Assembly: GCF_963259705.1 (NCBI RefSeq)
Contig: NC_081847.1
Location: 88,720,485 to 88,784,484 of the forward strand
From: Myotis daubentonii
Taxonomy: Eukaryota; Chordata; Mammalia; Chiroptera; Vespertilionidae
Length of the DNA stretch: 64,000 nucleotides
Direction: 5' to 3'
A program made the position numbers and the translations under genes. This document shows positions 57,251-64,000 of the stretch, piece by piece. How positions within the stretch are numbered: the stretch's first letter is position 1; the number at the start of each line of letters is the position of its first letter. Below the pieces are notes generated by a model that ran no database searches, was not told where the DNA came from, and was given only the letters and a program-made list of their open reading frames with translations.

Positions 57251-58603
57251 AAGCATTTCTCCGAAACCACAGCCTCCCGAAACCCTTTCTGGAACACAGT
57301 CCAGGTCTGAGGCCTAGGCTATCTGTTACCGGACATAGAAGCAGAGAGCAACTGAGTCTTGCTTAACAGGCTTTCAAAAGAGCAATAAACACAGCTCAAT
57401 CTGACCTAAGGAAAAAATAACATTTCTTTCAGTTACGTTTCAGGGTATGAATATTTTTTTAAAAGGTAAAAACAAAACCCACACCACAATCAGTATTTGT
57501 GCTTTGACTGTTAGATGAAAACAGGCCAAGGGGTTAGTACATTCAAGGCACAAGAGAGCCCAACTATCCAACTGAAGAGTCTGATATTCAGATTAGAACA
57601 AACTGACTGACGTAAAAAAAACGGAACAATATATTTTAATTTTCACTCGACATCAAACTGTGGGGCCTACTTACGTCTTCAAATCAGCCGGTGTGGGTCC
57701 ACAAGTTTGGAATGGGACGTCCCCCCATACTCTTCTGCTTCGTATGCTCTGACATGTTGATGTGCATTTGCCTCAAGCTGGGACCCATTGGGCGGTACAT
57801 GCCTGTGGTCGGCCACCACTGGCAGCCTCTGGGCCACGCGGGACAGGTGTCCCCTTCTCCCTCACAGTGTAGGTATTCCCATGGCGGCATTGCCACACTG
57901 CTATACTTACCTGCTCATCGGCCTCTTAGGAGAGTGTGCGTGTAGCCCCTACAAAGTATGAGGAAGAGTGAACCATGACAGCACATTGCTGCCTTTTCCT
58001 ATTCTCTGCATATTTCAGTGCACCTGTCATTCAGAAGGTGGTCTTCCCAGATCAAAACGTTTAAATCTGTGTGGCCCAGCACATTGTGGACTTAGGCTTT
58101 TTAATGTTGATTTAATAAACACGTAACTGCAGTTTCTACAATATCAGGCACGTATGTCAGACTTTCCTCTGTGTAAAGCATTATATTAATTAAAGTCATA
58201 ACCACAGCATTCCGTACTTCAGGATTTTAGATAATAATTCTCGTTTCTTTTGTATGCTACCAATTTTAATGTAGTCCACTGATAAATGTTTTAGAACATG
58301 TGCTTTCAGTGTTCGGATAAAAATAACCATGAAAATGTTAATATACTCAACAATTCCTACATATTCCATTAGTCATTATTACAGGAAAAATGTGAATAAT
58401 TTATTGGTGAAAAGTTTGAATTAATCCACTGACAACTTAAATCATGCTTAATGGTTCCTAAGGGTTTGGGGCTTTGGGGGGAAAAAAGGCATATTCTTTG
58501 TTAATAAGAAGCGTGACTCCTTACAGGACCATGAAAAGTTTACCTTTACAGAAAAAGTCAGTACACAATCATCTAATCTATTTCCTTACCGTGTAATCAT
58601 CTT
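57251..58603. other. Intergenic stretch with a GC-rich block
   Basis: Mostly AT-rich without recognisable features. About 57680-57945 is clearly GC-richer, with open frames on both strands (84 and 70 residues) that I cannot match to a family. Confidence 0.45.
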
Positions 58604-58945
58604 GGGTAAGTGAAATAAGCCAGTCAGAGAAAGACATGTATCACATGATCTCACTCATATGTGGAATCAAATGAACAAAACAAACTGATAAACAAAATAG
58701 ATCCAGAGACATAGAAGCAAGGAACAGACTGACCAATCTCAGAGGGAAGGCAGGGGTGGGTGGGTGGGTGGATGGGGAGAGAGTAACCAAAAAACTTATA
58801 TGCATATATGCATAACCCATGGACACAGACAATTGAGTGGTGAAGGCTTGGCGGTGGGGTGTGGGAACAGGTGTGGGATGGAGGGAGTCAATGGGGGGAA
58901 AAACGAGGACATCTGTAATATTTTCATCAATAAAGATAAATTTAG
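58604..58945 (+). mobile_element. L1 3' end (bat type)
   Basis: AAATAAGCCAGTCAGAGAAA, ATCTCACTCATATGTGGAAT, G-rich tract, AACTTATATGCATATATGCA, and an end ATTTTCATCAATAAAGATAA. It keeps the end of ORF2 plus the 3' UTR. Confidence 0.93.
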
Positions 58946-59075
58946 AAAAGAAAGATATAATGAGAAGTGGTTTCTGAAAAGCGTAGAAGAGAAAATAAAT
59001 GAATTAAGATACTTTGATACCTTAAATTCTAGGCAAAATTAGGCAAGTATAATAACAATTAAAAAGTTAAGATGG

Positions 59076-59293
59076 GCCGAAACCGGTTTGGCTCAGTGGA
59101 TAGAGCGTCAGCCTGTGGACTGAGGGGTCCCGGGTTCGATTCCGGTCGGGGGCATGTACCTGGGTTGCGGGCACATCCCCGGTGGGAGATGTGCAGGAGG
59201 CGGCTGATCGATGTTTCTCTCCCATCGATGTTTCTAACTCTCTATCTCTCTCCCTTCCTCTCTGTAAAAAATCAATAAAATATATTAAAAAAA
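59076..59293 (+). mobile_element. Ves SINE, best preserved copy
   Basis: Full length: A-box region GGTTTGGCTCAGTGGATAGA, B-box GGTTCGATTCC, duplicated ATCGATGTTTCT middle, CT-rich region and a clean poly-A tail. The 15-bp duplication AAAAAGTTAAGATGG (59061-59075, 59294-59308) is perfect, so this is probably the youngest SINE here. Confidence 0.97.
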
Positions 59294-59308
59294 AAAAAGT
59301 TAAGATGG

Positions 59309-59745
59309 ATTGAATATTTAGAATGTCATATGAACAGTTTTCCACTTAGTCATCAAAATGATTCCTCAAAATGGATGCTATGGTTTTCCTGTGTTCAGAG
59401 GCGAAAGCAGGCACAGATTTGTTTCTTAAGGTCATACAACTTTAATTTTGAGTTAGTGTCAACCCTAAAAAGTCAGAGTTCATGTTCTTTCTCACTGTAC
59501 TGGCACAGGCTGCTACTCCTCATCTCGGGATTTGCCTGCCTAGGTCCCACTGTTGAGGGCCATGTTCTATGAAGATAACCAGTCAGATAATTTTCCAGAG
59601 TGATCTTCACTCATTGACTCTACTTTCTTGTCTCCCTTCCCCTGATCAATCCTGCGATAAGATTTTTGCTCTCACTACTTTTTATAAAACCACTTTCAAT
59701 TTTGAAATAGTTTAAGACCCATAAAAAGTAATAAAAGAACAGAGT
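59309..59745. other. Intergenic stretch with a possible MIR scrap
   Basis: GGTTTTCCTGTGTTCAGAGG and AGGTCATACAAC near 59380-59445 hint at reverse MIR. Otherwise nothing recognised. Confidence 0.4.
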
Positions 59746-60330
59746 TGCTCTGTATCATCTTGATGATATATATCATCAGTGTTTTTGATTTTAGTCACCC
59801 TAGTGGGTGTGTAATGGGATCTCCTTGTCACTTCCACTTGCATCTCCCTTATGGCGGGAGATATTGAGGCTCTTTCCAGGTGCTTACATGCATTCATATA
59901 CTGTCTGGGAAAAGATCTCTTTATGGCTTTTGTCTAAATTCTAATTGGACTGCTTGTTTAATAACTGCTGACGTTAGAGACATTTTTATATGTTTTGGAT
60001 GCCAGTCCTTTGACAGGTATAGGATTTACAAGTATTTCACCCCCCCGCCCACCGCGCCCCATCGGTGATTTCTCTTTTCATCCTCTTAACAGAATCGTCG
60101 TCAGAGCCAAAGTTTTTAGTTTTGATGAAGTCCAATTTACTGATTTTTTTCTTCTTCTTTGGTGTCATGTCTAAGGACTCTTCACCTAACTCCAAGCCTT
60201 GGAGTTTTTCCTCATTTTTTTTTTTTTTTTATCTAAAAGGCTTATGGTTTTGAATTTTATATTTAGAGCTGTGAGCTACTTTGAGTTAGTTAAATTTTTA
60301 CTAAGGTGTGAAGTTTAAGTCAAGGTCTTA
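59746..60330 (-). mobile_element. Ancient L1 ORF2 fragment
   Basis: The minus strand of L1 ORF2 is recognisable through CTAGTGGGTGTGTAATGGGA, TTTTTAGTTTTGATGAAGTC, CAATTTACTGATTTTTTTCT and TGGTGTCATGTCTAAGGACT. Frames are broken. Confidence 0.85.
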
Positions 60331-60351
60331 TTTATTTATTTATTTATTTAT
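60327..60351. repeat. (TTTA)n microsatellite
   Basis: About six TTTA units. Confidence 0.95.
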
Positions 60352-61860
60352 GCCTATTCCTAACTGTGACAGAAAACAATTTTCAAAAATATTTTCCGTC
60401 TGTACTCCTTGAACTAGAAGGTAATATTATAGTTTTAATTTTTATTTTAAAAGTGATTTTTTAAACACAAAATTAATACATGCTCTTTGCAATAAATTTA
60501 GAAAATAGTGAAACATCTACTCCTCTATTTCCTTCTCCTCCTCCTGTTGCATCATCTCCTCTCTTTTCCTCCTGTTCCTCCTCTTCCACCTGCTTCTCTT
60601 CCCACTCGTTCATGGGAATGCTACACATAGACTCTACAATGTGGTCTACTTCTGTGGAAGAAGGGGAAAGATGAGAGAGGGGCTTAGGTAGATAGATGTA
60701 AAGGTTGAAGCAATTATGGTTAAAAGTTAACAAGTTTAATTTTGGTGGCAGGGACATAGGAGTCTATAATTTTTTTCTATTCTGGTCTGCAGGCTAGAAA
60801 TATTTCAAAAATAAAATGAAAATTAATAAAAGCCCTTAAGCCGTTTACTTTCAGATGCCACTAAACCTTTATTATGTTTATCACTACATTATACTGAACG
60901 GGGCAGTCCAAGGCAGAGTGCCTCACCATCCCAGAGATGGTTGAATGACGCTCTTTACTGTTGAAAATGCACCAGTGCTTTTAGTAATGACGTAAGAAAT
61001 AAGAGAGAATATAATCTACCCTGAATGTTTGGGGAGGTGGAGGATGGACGATGAATGACGTTTTCCCTAGGTCTCTTTTAGGCATGCTGTTCCTTGGTAC
61101 ATGTGACAGGATGACTATATGATCTGTATGGCAATTTTGGAAAATTTCCCAATGAGTTTAAGATAATGAGTAGGCAAGTGAGCTGACTGGGAGGTCAGCA
61201 GGTCAGAATTGCCCTTCAGAGTAGAGCCACAAATTTTATAGGTTTTCTGAGTTTCGTTTGCTGTTGGCTGGGTTACATTTAATACTAGTATGTTCCCTTT
61301 TCAGACATCTTGGTCCTTCTCTGCCACCTGATTAGGCTCTGGAGACTTAATATTGAAGTATAAATATTAATAGGCTCTAAAGATAGAGGCAGCTGTCAAA
61401 AAAGTACAGCATTTTGAATTTGTACTTTATAGTGGTGCCCATGTAGAAAGTGAAGCGGAGAATTAGGGCAATCATTTAGATGTTTCAAGAAAAATTTTTT
61501 GCAGGGCTCCAATTACCTGGACACTTCAGGGAAAATCTATTTTTGGTACAAAATATTCTTATAGTTACTTCATTTTACATAAATAGATTATGTCAAACTG
61601 GACTTATTTGCATGTACCCTAAGACACACTTTTATGCATATGCTTTTATTCCCCTCTGTAAAAACAAGAGCAATACTTTTGCTTGGAAAAATTTCCTAAT
61701 GTTGGAATCTTATCTGACCTTGTACAAGCCTCTTACTCTCTCTGGATCTCTCTTTCCTTGGCTCTAGAAAGTAGGATTTTGGATTTTATGAACTTTAAGC
61801 TTTCTATAACCTCCATGCTTTTAAATAAAAACCCTTGGGAGTCCTCCTCCCTTTTATAAA
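60352..61860. other. Intergenic stretch, nothing recognised
   Basis: AT-rich; no supportable exon or repeat. A TCCTCC-rich patch at 60530-60600 gives a Glu-rich chance frame on the minus strand. Confidence 0.5.
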
Positions 61861-61861
61861 T

Positions 61862-62060
61862 AGATAATTTTTCTTAAAGCAGTTAGGTTCACAGCAAAAT
61901 TGAAAGGAATGTACAGAGATTTCTCATACATCCCCTGCTTCCACATATGCATAGTCTCCCCCATCACCAACATCCCTCACCAGAGTGGTACATTTGTGAT
62001 TGCTTCCCATGGGACTACCCAGATTTTAAAGAAATTCTCAGTATTTTCTCATATGTCAAA
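61862..62060. repeat. Old L1-like fragment
   Basis: AGCAGTTAGGTTCACAGCAA, AATTGAAAGGAATGTACAG and ACCAGAGTGGTACATTTGTG match wording from old mammalian L1 3' regions. Orientation not determined. Confidence 0.6.
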
Positions 62061-62866
62061 TTGTATAATTGGTACAACTATTAACATTTACTGGTATGAT
62101 GGAAAACTGAACTATTCAGGGGGAGTTATGGTCACATGGTTCTCATATATCCAAAGCAAATGAATGAGAAAGACATAGGATATGCTTGAATTCACTTTAT
62201 ATTTTATCTAAAAAGGGAAATAATTTAAAAATGTTAATGCTGTATTGTTTGCAGCGAATACACTACAGCATGCCTCATGCTTGACCATTGTACATTACTC
62301 TGTTCTGATAACATGTTTGATAACTTCTAGACTAGAGAACCCTGACTATGGAGAATACCCAAGCTTCATGAGTGAATAAGATTTTACTATTACTATTAGA
62401 AAGTGGAATTCAAGACCTGAAGTACTTGCAGCATACTGATCTGGTTGGAGTGAGCTGCTGACCGACAGCACTATTGATTATGTTTCTAAGAGAAATGCTA
62501 TGATGGAATTTTGAAATCAATACATCTATTTCCATTAGGACTTTAAATCATTTGTCATTTTTATGGAGGTGATGGTGACCCATCTAGGCATATAATTTGA
62601 TAAATTATGGATAAGAATAATGAATAGACTTCATTTACATCAATTAGGATTTTTCAGAAGCTCTGGTTGACTATCATTTCTGGATAGTCTGGAGGTTTAG
62701 AACTCAGACATATTTGAATAAATATTATATGCCAGGCATTGTGCTAGGGCAGGCTATATACGTGTTTGTTAGAAATAAGAGGAGGGAGAAGAATTGTTTT
62801 TCTTTGGCAACTAAGATGCTGTTTAATGGTTGTAAAGGTGTAGTTACAAGCAATGACATCAATTAT
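62061..62866. other. Intergenic stretch with an L2 scrap
   Basis: ATATGCCAGGCATTGTGCTA (near 62727) is L2/MIR-like. Otherwise nothing recognised. Confidence 0.45.
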
Positions 62867-62884
62867 AAGATCTGCACAATGAGA

Positions 62885-63120
62885 TTCGGTAGTGGGGGAG
62901 GGTGGGTGGGTGGGTGGGAAGAGACCAACTGAAAAACTTGTATGCATATGTGCATAACCCATGACACACACAATAGGGCAGTGAAGGCCTGGTGTGGGGG
63001 ACTGGGGTGGGCTAGAAGAGGTCAATGGGGGGGGGAAGTGGACATACGTAATACTTTTAACAATAAAGATTTAAAAATAAAAATAAAGTGACCTATATAA
63101 ACAAACAAACCAACAAACAA
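62885..63120 (+). mobile_element. L1 3' end with target duplication
   Basis: G-rich tract, AACTTGTATGCATATGTGCA, and an end ATACTTTTAACAATAAAGAT with an AAACAAAC-type tail. AAGATCTGCACAATG before (about 62867-62881) and AAGATCTGCACAGTG after (63121-63135) are the insertion duplication with one difference. Confidence 0.92.
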
Positions 63121-63138
63121 AAGATCTGCACAGTGGAG

Positions 63139-64000
63139 AAGGTATTTATATATATATACCATTCAAAAGGGAAAATATTCCAATAGCATTTCCCCTAAAC
63201 TCTACCGTAGCATTTTTTTTTAAAAAAATTAAAAACATAACTGAATCTTTCTGCCTAATTGTGCAGAGACACTGCTCTCCAAATACACGTGTACTCCCAC
63301 AGATTCCCAAATACTCACATAGTTAAATAAGGTCATATGACTAGTGTGGTCAATGAGTTTGGGGAGAAGTAGGATTAAAGTGGGTCACTTCCAGGTCAAA
63401 GCATTTATTAACAGGTGTGTGACTCTCCAGTTTCTTTTCCATTGTGGTGACCTCGCAGCCATATGTTCTAGATGGCATGGTTGTAAGGGGGAATTAGACC
63501 ATTTTGAAGGGAGCTGCCTGAACGGCCTCTATACACATGCAGGCTTGCTATGTGTTAATCCACTGAGAGGTCATCATTGTTGTTTTTGCAGCATAGCTTA
63601 TCCTATGTTAATTAATAAAGAGCCAGTATCTCAGATTCCATTGCTATTGCTGTCCGATATCCTGAGACGAAACTCCTGTGGCACATTGGCTTTGTTTTAG
63701 GAAAAGTTAGTGCCAACTTTCCCCTCCAGTCTTCAATTCCTTAATTTACAAATTAAGTATAGGGCTTTAACCTTAATCTCATCTATGTACCCCCTTCTCT
63801 TATTACCAAAGTTTTTAACTTATGGTCCAATATTGTAGCTGGATAAAGAACGTGTCCTAGACTGGAGTAGGTTAGGTGATTACTATTCCTGCTTCACCTT
63901 GGTGCTCCAGGATTGTTATTAAACAGGGCCTTTGAAACTTGAGATGAATCTGTTGACGCTAACATGAACATCAGCACAGGCAGTCACCACCTACGAGCCA
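63139..64000. other. Right edge, nothing recognised
   Basis: No supportable feature. Confidence 0.5.

Overview
This is mammalian nuclear DNA, almost certainly from a vesper bat (Vespertilionidae, Myotis/Pipistrellus/Eptesicus type). The diagnosis comes from the repeats. There are 17 copies or fragments of the tRNA-derived Ves SINE, three HeliBat-type Helitrons, several families of short hAT transposons including three SPIN-like copies, a TA-flanked mariner-type MITE, and bat-type L1 tails. HeliBat and young DNA transposons together are, as far as is known, a vesper-bat signature. There is no bacterial or organellar content, and almost every open reading frame is chance coding in CpG islands or repeats.

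The one gene that can be named is MAPRE2 (EB2, a microtubule plus-end binding protein). Its first coding exon of the long isoform lies on the minus strand at 5659-5777, inside a CpG island (about 5200-6290). Bases 1-5658 are therefore its first intron, and everything to the right is upstream of this promoter. The promoter carries a palindromic CRE, an E-box and an RFX-type X-box within 60 bp.

A second, larger CpG island (about 45560-48480) lies about 40 kb upstream of exon 1. It has two minus-strand splice donors, each preceded by a CACGTGACTC promoter motif, and one divergent plus-strand donor. It is a good candidate for the upstream alternative promoter of MAPRE2 and a divergent transcript. 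Two further minus-strand exon candidates with strong splice sites lie at 25700-25761 and 55700-55791. They may be alternative MAPRE2 5' exons or exons of a non-coding RNA.

The rest is a stratified repeat landscape. Old mammalian MIR, L2-like and L1M fragments are overlain by hAT, mariner, Helitron, L1 and Ves insertions. The clearest history is at 27415-28496: an L1 tail was hit by a Ves SINE, which was then hit by a class II endogenous retrovirus now reduced to a solo LTR, with target-site duplications for the two later steps. Other nests are at 23711-24257 (a hAT element containing a Ves SINE and an L1 scrap) and 32859-33317 (a Ves SINE split by a hAT element). I see no evidence of a new biological system. 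The items most worth checking are the promoter architecture, the candidate exons and the hairpin-forming transposons.
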